From positions 1 through 43,998 of the forward strand of contig JAABRR010000032.1 in the NCBI GenBank assembly GCA_011390785.1: 43,998 nt of DNA. The letters are read 5' to 3'. A program made the translations under genes and the position numbers. The first letter of the stretch is position 1, and each line of letters starts with the position of its first letter. The DNA comes from Sphingobacteriia bacterium. GTDB taxonomy: Bacteria > Bacteroidota > Bacteroidia > Bacteroidales > UBA7960. Shown in pieces: positions 1-7,615 of the stretch. Below the pieces are notes generated by a model. It worked only from the letters and a program-made list of their open reading frames with translations. It was not told the origin of the DNA and did no database searches.

Positions 1-68
1 TCGGGCTCTTTTTGAATGATGCCGCATGAAACTAGGCTGAGGGCGGCGGGGATGATCAGGGTTTTCAT
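1..68 (-). CDS. Lipoprotein, N-terminal fragment (runs off left edge)
   Basis: The first 22 codons of a minus-strand gene, starting at the ATG at 68. The peptide begins MKTLIIPAALSLVSC, a short charged n-region, hydrophobic stretch and an LVSC lipobox with the lipidated Cys at residue 15, then GIIQKEP. This indicates an exported lipoprotein anchored by its N-terminal Cys. The rest lies outside the window, so no function can be given. The upstream region (positions 100-360) holds several palindromes, including a LacI-type operator-like site, which fits a regulated carbohydrate gene but does not prove it. Confidence 0.6.
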   Translation of the reverse strand, partial: MKTLIIPAALSLVSCGIIQKEP

Positions 69-115
69 AGATATTGGAGTTTATAGTTAAGCTGTTTCTT
101 GATGGGGCCAGTTTC

Positions 116-183
116 GTGACGGGGCTACTTTTAGTGACCCCGTCACTGGTCAATGGGTGAAAAATTCAGTCGCCCCGTGACTG
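116..183. repeat. Cluster of GTGACGGGG / CCCCGTCAC inverted repeats
   Basis: GTGACGGGG (116-124) and CCCCGTCAC (138-146) form a perfect 9-bp inverted repeat with a 13-base spacer. The second arm also lies inside a smaller palindrome, AGTGAC-CCC-GTCACT (133-147). A related site, CAGTC-GCCCCGT-GACTG, follows at 167-183. These sites are only 50-115 bases upstream of the lipoprotein start at 68, where an operator or 5'UTR hairpin would sit. Function is inferred from position alone. Confidence 0.45.
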
Positions 184-277
184 TTCATTCTAAGCTTTTT
201 GCGTTATTTGGTGGTTTTCTCATGATACGAACTTAAGTCATGGGGTGGCAATTGGGTGCTGGTTACTTAGTTTAATT

Positions 278-359
278 AACCTTGCAATGATACGTTTTTT
301 TGGGTATTTGTGCAAACGTTTACGCAGGTTTTTATGTCAAAAAATTTGTTTGCAAGGTT
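278..359. promoter_or_regulatory. Nested inverted repeats with a LacI-type operator-like core
   Basis: AACCTTGCAA (278-287) and TTGCAAGGTT (350-359) are perfect 10-bp inverted arms. Almost exactly at their midpoint lies AAACGTTT (314-321) in the context GTGCAAACGTTTACGC, which resembles LacI/GalR-family operators (AT-rich half sites around a central CG). The direct repeat ATGATACG also occurs near 222 and 287. A regulator for the left-edge lipoprotein gene is the likeliest user; this is inferred from symmetry only. Confidence 0.35.
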
Positions 360-971
360 GTTTAGCGTTAGGTGTGCTTCTTCCTTTGCTTTAAGGTGCT
401 ATGTGCTTGGCATTTTCCCTGCAGGGTCAAACAACTGAATAATTACTCAATATCTATAGGCTTGGGTTAACTAACTTATTGGTGTTTTAGATATTTATCA
501 TTCAAACAATTTTAAATATTTAAGATCATAGTTATGTGGTATTTTTTCATAACGATTCACTTTATAGTCAGATACATCCGTAATGCATTCATTAATTCTT
601 TTCACATGGAAAATATAGTCTTGTTAAGTGATTCTTGTGGAAATATCCCCCTAAGAATATCGAAATAGTATATCTTTGCTTAAGATAATTTATTTGTTTC
701 AAAATCTATCATCATGTAAATATAATTGATAGTCCGGGTTCCGTAAAGCGGATTTATTATCAATCAACTAAGAGAATGTGATTAAGTTATGCCTTTAGTG
801 CTTCCCCCAAATTATTCATTAGTATTTTATAAATTCAAAAATAAATTTGTTTTACGTACTTTAGCCCTTGTTCATAAATAATGCACATGAAGGTTTGAAA
901 TTGAAAACCTTCTCATTCAAACAATAAGCAGAAAAACTACCTTTTTAGGAAACAATTATTAAAATCAGGAT

Positions 972-3900
972 ATGAAAAGTATTGCGGATAATCTCTATAA
1001 AGCCGGTGAAAAAATTTTCCGGTTCTCACATTTTTCTTCAAGAGTTTTGGCGATAGTTTTTTTGTTGTCAGGCACCAGTGTTTATGCACAGGATTGTACT
1101 GTATTTGCAGGTGATGATGCAACAATTTGTGCCTGTAGCCAGTTGTTGCTTACCGCAGATGCAAATGGTGGTTCAGGATCATATGATTACCAGTGGCAAT
1201 ACAACAATGGTGCAACATGGCAAAATGTGGGGGCCAATAACAGCAGCTTCACTACACCTATATTGAATGCTATTGGAAGTTACCCCGCAAGAGTGATCGT
1301 CAGCGACCAGGTAACTATAGACAATGGCGGATTTCAGACTACATCCCCTGTCACCACCATTACTGTTGTGGGAGATCCATCCATCACCTTACAGCCGGAA
1401 GCACTTACTACTCTATGCAATGATGGAAATACAACTTTAAGCATTGTAGCCGATGAAAACACAGGCACACCTGATGGCGTTACCTTTAACTGGACCAATA
1501 CCAATCCTGATATTGGTCTTTTAGCTTCCGGAACCGGGAATATTGGCTCCTTCACTGCCACAGTAACAAGCAATACCACTGATCCTGTTGTTGCCAACAA
1601 TACTGCAACACATCAACTAACTCTTGCTGCATCTGCTGTTTTATCCCTCACCAAAACAGCTCCTGCCACCATCATAGCCGGATTGCCGATTTCCTATACC
1701 CTGTTGGTTTCCAATGATGGGCCCAGTAATGCTTTAAATGTGCTGGTTACTGACGATCTGCCTGATGGACTATCGGGGGCTGAGTATAGCATTGATGGTG
1801 GAAACAACTGGATGCCCTGGACAGGAACATATACCCTTACATCCCTTGATGCCGGATCAAATTTTGAAGTCAGGTTGCGTGCCAACACATCACCGGGTCT
1901 TACCGATGGTCTGTTGATTACCAATATTGCCACTGCGTCGAGCCCCACTGCCACCGATGATGCCGAGGGCAGTGCTGAAACAACTGTCCGGAGATCGGCT
2001 GATCTGGTCATGCTGAAAACCAGTGCTTCGGGAATAGTTATTGCAGGCCGAAACATTGTGTATACTCTTACAGTGAACAATCCGGGCCCCAGTAATGCCC
2101 AAAACGTAGTAGTTACAGATATACTCCCTGAGCATTTGACTTTTGTAAGTGCAATACCACAAACAGGTAGCTGGCTTGCACCAGAATGGACAATTGGCCA
2201 AATTACTGCCGGAACCACTGCCAGTATGCAACTTACCGCTTTGGTAAATCCCGAAGTAGCTGATGGTGCCATCATCTTGAATGAAGCATCTGTTCTGAGC
2301 AGCACATCCGATCCTGATCCTGATAACAATAATGATGAGTTGGCTGTTTCGGTAAATTCTGAAGCGAATCTTTCTATTACCAAATCGGTGAATAACAATA
2401 CTCCTAATGTAGGCTCAACGGTGGTCTTTACCCTTCGTGTTTCTAATCAGGGACCTAGCAATGCAACAGGAGTTGAGGTGACGGAACAACTGCCTGATGG
2501 GTATAACTATTTATGGCACAGTGGGGGTAGCTACAATCCTGTAAGCGATATCTGGACAATTGGAAATCTGGCTAATGGCAATACCGCACAACTTCAGATT
2601 ACTGCCATTGTAAGTGCTTCGGGCAGTTATACTAATTCAGCCACTGTAAACGGAAACGAAAACGATCCTGATCTGAGCGATAACGTGGCAAAGGTAACTG
2701 TTTCTCCCGTACCCTTTGCTGATCTGGAAGTAAATAAAACAGTCAATTTTCCCTACCAGTCAGTGGGGCAGGCAGTTGTTTTTACTGTTGCACTTACCAA
2801 TAATGGGCCGAGTCCTGCTACAAGTGTGCAGGTATTGGACAACCTGCCGCAAGGCTTTACATTCCAGTCAGCTTCAACATCAGCAGGTATTTATAATAAT
2901 AACACCGGCATCTGGTCTGTAGGCAATCTGAATGCCGGATCAACTGTTACCCTTAATATTACTGCTTTGGTAAAAGTTAATGGGCCTTACATAAATTCGG
3001 CCAGTGCTTCTGCTTCAGAAAATGATCCAGTTGCCGGAAATAATTCAGATAATGTTGGTATTTCGGTTATTCATGCAGTTGATGATAATTTTAGTACCAA
3101 TCCTATAAATGGATACACCGGTGGGACGGCAGGCAATGTTCTTCTCAATGATCTGCTTCAGGGAAATCCTTTGGATACTGATGATATTTCCATTTCCCTG
3201 TTGGACAATGACGGTTTGACCGGACTGTCAATCAGTGCCAACGGAAACGTTATCGTACCTGCATCTTCAAAAGCAGGAGTTTATAATGCTACCTACAGAA
3301 TTTGCGAAGATGCCATACCCGCTAATTGTGATATTGGTGTGATTACAATCGTTGTAACAAGTGCTCCGATAGTTGCTGTTAATGATAACTTTACGGCATC
3401 TCCGGTAAACGGATTTACAGGAGGTGAGGCAGGGAATGTTTTGAGCAATGACCTGCTTAACAACGCTGCGGTTATTTCTGCCGAAGTGAGCATTTTAATC
3501 ATTAATAATGGTGGACTTACAGGAGTTGTGATAAACCAGTCCGGCCTTGTTACCGTGCCTGCAGGAACACCTGCCGGAAATTATATGATTACTTATCAGA
3601 TTTGCGAAAAACTCAATCCCGGCAACTGCGACCAGGCAACGGTAACTATTCTGGTTGCCGCTGCAGACATTCTTGCTGTTGATGACGATTTTACCAATAA
3701 CCCGGTGAGCAGTATTACGGGTGGTATTGCCGGAAACGTTTTAAGCAACGACCTTCTTAGTGGTTTGGCTGTCAACATAAATTCTGTTTCCATTACCCTT
3801 TTGGATAATGATGGCATTAGTAATCTGACTATTGATTTACAGGGACGAATAGTGATCCCTCCCGGATCTACAGCCGGGCAATATACCTTTACCTACAGAA

Positions 3901-6563
3901 TCTGTGAGCTGCTCAATCCCGACAATTGCGACCAGGCAGAAGTCGTGATACTTGTGTCAGCAGCATCCATTATTGCCGGCAACGATTCGTTTGGCCCTGT
4001 AAATGGTTATACCGGTATGGTACAGGCAGGCAATATTCTCGTAAATGACGTACTCAATGGTAATGCCGTAAATATTAATGAAATAAATGTTTCTATAGTG
4101 TCAATTGATGACCGATTGCAACTGGATATCAATACGGGTTTTGTTGGCGTATTGCCTTCAACGCCTCTGGGAATTTATGAATTGGAATACCGGATTTGTG
4201 AAATTCTTAATCCTGAAAACTGTGATATGGCAGTGGCATCTGTGATTGTGTCTGCTGCAAGTATTCTTGCCACTAACGATTCCTATGGGCCTGTAAATGG
4301 ATATGTCGGAGTATCTGATATTGGGAATATTCTTGCAAATGATTTGCTCAACGGCGCCCCGGTGTTAATTGGTGAAATTGCCCTTTCTGTTATTTCTGCT
4401 GATAGTCCGCTTACAATAGATGTTGAAACAGGTATTATTGGTGTATTACCAGAAACTGCTTCAGGGAATTATTCTGCAGAATATCAGATTTGTGAGATTA
4501 TTAACCCGGAAAATTGCAATACTGCTGTTGTGTCTGTTGTTGTTGTGGCAGCCCAGATAATTGCCAATAATGATGATTTTGGCCCGGTTGACGGAGTTAC
4601 GGGAGTGGAAAATGCGGGAAATATCCTCGCAAATGATCTTCTCAACGGGCAAGAACCTGATGCTGGTGATGTTGTCATTTCCATCATTTCCAACAATTTC
4701 CATAGTGGAATTGCACTGAATGCCGGTACAGGTATTATTTCTGTTGCACCCCTTACACCTGGAGGGGTATATACAATGGGATACCAGATATGCGAAATCC
4801 TTAATCCTAATAATTGCAATCAGGCTATCACTACCCTTACAATAAATCCATTTGCAGACCTTAAAATTGAGAAGACTATTGATAATCTGACTCCAGGGTT
4901 TGACACAGAGGTGACTTTTACCCTTTCAGTAACCAATAACGGGCCCAACACCGCAACAGGAATAGTGGCCGTTGATGAGCTCCGCTCAGGGTTCACCTAT
5001 TTGTCTGACAATTCTGAAGGTGCCTGGGACCCTGATACGGGATTGTGGACAATTGGCGATCTGGCAACGGGTACTTCTGTTAGTATTGAAATAGTTGTTA
5101 CAATCAATTCCGAAGGCGATTTTATCAATACAGCCAGTGTATCTGGTGAGCAATCCGATCCCAACATTGATAACAATACCAGCGCTGTGAACCTTGACCC
5201 TGATGCACTGGCTGATCTAAGCATTGAAAAGACCCTTAACAACCTAACGGTGGACGTGAATAATAATGTGATATTTAAACTTACAGCTGTCAACCAGGGT
5301 CCTGGTAATGCCAACAGTGTTGTTGTAACCGATTTGCTCCCTGATGGTTATGCTTATGTTTCGCACAGTGGTTTTGGGTTATATGAACCCGAAACAGGTT
5401 TATGGGACATAGGCAGTTTGTCAAACGGGCAATCGGAAACACTTGATATTACAGCCAGGGTAAATGCAACTGGTAATTACACCAATGTAGCCAGCATTGA
5501 GGCAAATGAAACTGACCCTGATATAACCAACAATTCTGATGAAGCTACAGTATTTGCGATTCCGATAGCTGATGTGGCCATTTCTAAAACAGTGAATCAG
5601 GATTTTGCGTCCATAGGCACGGAGGTTATTTTTACCATAACCGTTAACAACCTTGGACCCAGTGAAGCATCTGATGTGGTTGCAGTTGACTTGTTATCAG
5701 ATGGATTTACCTACATATCGGTAACAGGTGCGGGAACCTATAATCCCGGCAATGGTAACTGGATTATCGGAACCCTTGAAAACGGCGCTACCACTAGTTT
5801 GCAGATTACAGCCCTGGTAAATCCTGACGGTGATTATACCAATACAGCTTCCGTAAGCAGTTCTACCAAGGATCCTGACGATGAAAACAACAGCGACACT
5901 GTAACCGTTAACACAGCTACCGAAGCAGATCTGGGAATTGTAAAAACATCTGATAAACAACGTGCTCATGTTGGAACAGATGTGGTGTTTACTCTAACGG
6001 TAACCAACTATGGCCCCTCCAATGCTACAGGAGTGGAGGTGCTTGATCTGTTGCCAGATGGATTTACCTACCTTGATCACAGCGGGCATGGCAGTTATAA
6101 TGAGCTTACCGGCGAATGGGTTATTGGTGATCTTGGCAACCAGCTAACGGTTACGCTTGATATCATAACAAGGATAAAAGCAGATGGCAATACCACCAAC
6201 CGGGCTGAGGTTACAGCGAATGAATACGATCCCATAACCGATAATAATACTGATAGTCTGACCGTTGCGGTTGACAATGAGCTGGTTTTCTCTGAGGGTT
6301 TTTCACCCAATGATGACGGCTATAACGATAGATTTGTGATATTTGGTTTGGAGCAATACCCCAACAATCAACTACTTATAGTAAACCGTTGGGGGAATAA
6401 AGTGTTTGAAGCATCCCCGTATAGTAACGACTGGGATGGCACCAATAAATTCGGGGTTACGGTGGGTGGACGCGATTTGCCGGAGGGAACATATTTTTAT
6501 ATTCTTGATCCCGGGCAGGATGGTATGGAGCCCATCAAAGGGTTTATTTATTTGAAGCGTTGA
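972..6563 (+). CDS. Giant T9SS-secreted surface adhesin with DUF11 and Cys-paired repeats (SprB-like)
   Basis: An 1863-residue exported surface protein. A signal peptide covers about residues 1-40 (ending SVYAQ), followed by a Cys-rich Ig-like start (C42, C53, C55). Four DUF11 repeats (about 223-700; motif NxGPSNAxxVxVTDxLPDG), six repeats of about 99 residues (about 701-1293; each opens NDxFxPVNGxTG and closes with a CE...NC pair), then four more DUF11 repeats (about 1294-1770). It ends in a gliding-motility-associated (CHU_C/type B) sorting domain starting EGFSPNDDGYNDRF near 1775. Such proteins are exported by T9SS and displayed on the cell surface; SprB of Flavobacterium is the best known. 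It is followed at 85 bases by a PorP/SprF gene, the usual partner. The substrate or adhesion target is unknown. Confidence 0.9.
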   Translation: MKSIADNLYKAGEKIFRFSHFSSRVLAIVFLLSGTSVYAQDCTVFAGDDATICACSQLLLTADANGGSGSYDYQWQYNNGATWQNVGANNSSFTTPILNAIGSYPARVIVSDQVTIDNGGFQTTSPVTTITVVGDPSITLQPEALTTLCNDGNTTLSIVADENTGTPDGVTFNWTNTNPDIGLLASGTGNIGSFTATVTSNTTDPVVANNTATHQLTLAASAVLSLTKTAPATIIAGLPISYTLLVSNDGPSNALNVLVTDDLPDGLSGAEYSIDGGNNWMPWTGTYTLTSLDAGSNFEVRLRANTSPGLTDGLLITNIATASSPTATDDAEGSAETTVRRSADLVMLKTSASGIVIAGRNIVYTLTVNNPGPSNAQNVVVTDILPEHLTFVSAIPQTGSWLAPEWTIGQITAGTTASMQLTALVNPEVADGAIILNEASVLSSTSDPDPDNNNDELAVSVNSEANLSITKSVNNNTPNVGSTVVFTLRVSNQGPSNATGVEVTEQLPDGYNYLWHSGGSYNPVSDIWTIGNLANGNTAQLQITAIVSASGSYTNSATVNGNENDPDLSDNVAKVTVSPVPFADLEVNKTVNFPYQSVGQAVVFTVALTNNGPSPATSVQVLDNLPQGFTFQSASTSAGIYNNNTGIWSVGNLNAGSTVTLNITALVKVNGPYINSASASASENDPVAGNNSDNVGISVIHAVDDNFSTNPINGYTGGTAGNVLLNDLLQGNPLDTDDISISLLDNDGLTGLSISANGNVIVPASSKAGVYNATYRICEDAIPANCDIGVITIVVTSAPIVAVNDNFTASPVNGFTGGEAGNVLSNDLLNNAAVISAEVSILIINNGGLTGVVINQSGLVTVPAGTPAGNYMITYQICEKLNPGNCDQATVTILVAAADILAVDDDFTNNPVSSITGGIAGNVLSNDLLSGLAVNINSVSITLLDNDGISNLTIDLQGRIVIPPGSTAGQYTFTYRICELLNPDNCDQAEVVILVSAASIIAGNDSFGPVNGYTGMVQAGNILVNDVLNGNAVNINEINVSIVSIDDRLQLDINTGFVGVLPSTPLGIYELEYRICEILNPENCDMAVASVIVSAASILATNDSYGPVNGYVGVSDIGNILANDLLNGAPVLIGEIALSVISADSPLTIDVETGIIGVLPETASGNYSAEYQICEIINPENCNTAVVSVVVVAAQIIANNDDFGPVDGVTGVENAGNILANDLLNGQEPDAGDVVISIISNNFHSGIALNAGTGIISVAPLTPGGVYTMGYQICEILNPNNCNQAITTLTINPFADLKIEKTIDNLTPGFDTEVTFTLSVTNNGPNTATGIVAVDELRSGFTYLSDNSEGAWDPDTGLWTIGDLATGTSVSIEIVVTINSEGDFINTASVSGEQSDPNIDNNTSAVNLDPDALADLSIEKTLNNLTVDVNNNVIFKLTAVNQGPGNANSVVVTDLLPDGYAYVSHSGFGLYEPETGLWDIGSLSNGQSETLDITARVNATGNYTNVASIEANETDPDITNNSDEATVFAIPIADVAISKTVNQDFASIGTEVIFTITVNNLGPSEASDVVAVDLLSDGFTYISVTGAGTYNPGNGNWIIGTLENGATTSLQITALVNPDGDYTNTASVSSSTKDPDDENNSDTVTVNTATEADLGIVKTSDKQRAHVGTDVVFTLTVTNYGPSNATGVEVLDLLPDGFTYLDHSGHGSYNELTGEWVIGDLGNQLTVTLDIITRIKADGNTTNRAEVTANEYDPITDNNTDSLTVAVDNELVFSEGFSPNDDGYNDRFVIFGLEQYPNNQLLIVNRWGNKVFEASPYSNDWDGTNKFGVTVGGRDLPEGTYFYILDPGQDGMEPIKGFIYLKR

Positions 6564-6648
6564 TGCTCTTCCTGACGAATTTTGTTTCCAAATTCAAGAC
6601 CAAAGAAATGATGGCATCAAATTAATTCAACACCAAAAACACAAAATA

Positions 6649-7587
6649 ATGATAAAAAAGACAATAGCGTTTGCCATAATACTTCTGGGGCTAGCAAGTC
6701 CATTGTCAGCCCAGCAGGAAGCCATGTTTACCCACTATATGTTCAATACACTTGCCATTAACCCCGGGTATGCCGGTAGTCGTGATGCCCTGACTCTGGC
6801 ATTGCTTAATCGTACCCAATGGGTAAATTTTGAAGGTGCCCCACGTACCCAAACTTTTACGATGCATTCTCCCCTTTTTATCAGGAATACGGGTATGGGG
6901 CTGTCTGTTCTCAACGACCGTATTGGCCCTACCAATAATACATCAGTTTTTATAGATTATTCCTACAAGATTCGTCTTTCCAAATTATCGCACCTGGTAT
7001 TTGGTCTTAAGGCAGGTGCCAGCTATCGCGAAAATGGGTTAAACAATCTGGCCATACACGACCAAAACGATCCCCAATTTGCCAACAATGTTCAAAGTGA
7101 TTTTCTGCCAAATTTTGGTTTTGGCCTTTATTACTTTACTGATCGTATTTATCTGGGTGCGTCTATTCCAGGTATTCTTGAAATCGATTATGAGAACAAT
7201 ACAACTGGCGGTGTTTCAAGTTTGGTTAGCGGGAAAAGGCAAAACTATTTTTTTATTGCCGGGTATATATTTTCGCTAAATGAAGCATTCAAGTTTAAAC
7301 CAACAACTCTTGTAAAAGTAACCGGTGGCGCCCCTGTGGCTGTAGATGTTTCAGGACAGATTTATTACCGTGATCGTATCTGGGGGGGGCTGATGTTTCG
7401 CTCAGGTGATGCAATGGGGGCTTTGGTAGGTGCGTATATTACCCAGAGCCTCGCCTTTGGGTACTCCTATGACTGGTCATATACAAATCGTACTTTTCGA
7501 TATAATGGTGGCACACATGAAATTGTTCTTATTTATGATTTCGTATTTACACAAGGGCAAAAAATCCGTTCACCCAGGTATTTCTAA
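6649..7587 (+). CDS. PorP/SprF family type IX secretion outer-membrane protein
   Basis: A 312-residue protein with a signal peptide (MKKTIAF-like start, cleavage after about residue 21, SAQQE) and the family hallmark near the mature N-terminus: FTHYMFNTLAINPGYAGSRD, then RTQW. The rest has alternating beta-strand composition typical of an outer-membrane barrel of this family (members are about 300 residues). SprF-like proteins are needed for export or surface attachment of the co-encoded large adhesin, so this one most likely serves the 1863-aa protein just upstream. The OmpA-domain gene follows 28 bases later, giving a three-gene operon. No unusual features. Confidence 0.9.
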   Translation: MIKKTIAFAIILLGLASPLSAQQEAMFTHYMFNTLAINPGYAGSRDALTLALLNRTQWVNFEGAPRTQTFTMHSPLFIRNTGMGLSVLNDRIGPTNNTSVFIDYSYKIRLSKLSHLVFGLKAGASYRENGLNNLAIHDQNDPQFANNVQSDFLPNFGFGLYYFTDRIYLGASIPGILEIDYENNTTGGVSSLVSGKRQNYFFIAGYIFSLNEAFKFKPTTLVKVTGGAPVAVDVSGQIYYRDRIWGGLMFRSGDAMGALVGAYITQSLAFGYSYDWSYTNRTFRYNGGTHEIVLIYDFVFTQGQKIRSPRYF

Positions 7588-7615
7588 TGGGGAACCAATA
7601 AAAACAATCAAAACA

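Larger units (their letters stand above)
69..971. other. Divergent intergenic region, palindrome-rich in its first 300 bases
   Basis: About 900 bases between the left-edge lipoprotein gene and the giant adhesin, which are divergently oriented. I see no credible gene in it. The part nearest the lipoprotein gene (116-183 and 278-359) contains several inverted repeats listed separately. The part nearest the adhesin (about 480-970) is AT-rich and unstructured. TAAATTTG at 842-849 matches the Bacteroidota -7 consensus TAnnTTTG but lacks a clear -33 element. Confidence 0.6.

Noticed and set aside
1694-2398. Long minus-strand reading frame (234 codons) inside the adhesin gene
   Set aside because: Lies fully opposite the DUF11 repeats, has no domain or start signal, and follows from the codon bias of the plus-strand gene. 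Other minus-strand frames there are the same.
3074-4851. Six tandem repeats as a DNA-level repeat array or CRISPR
   Set aside because: The 297-base periodicity is conserved at protein level with diverged codons and belongs to the adhesin; no spacer-repeat pattern.
7430-7615. 62-codon N-terminal extension of the PorE-like protein
   Set aside because: It overlaps the 3' end of the PorP/SprF gene in another frame; the ATG at 7616 gives a clean signal peptide.
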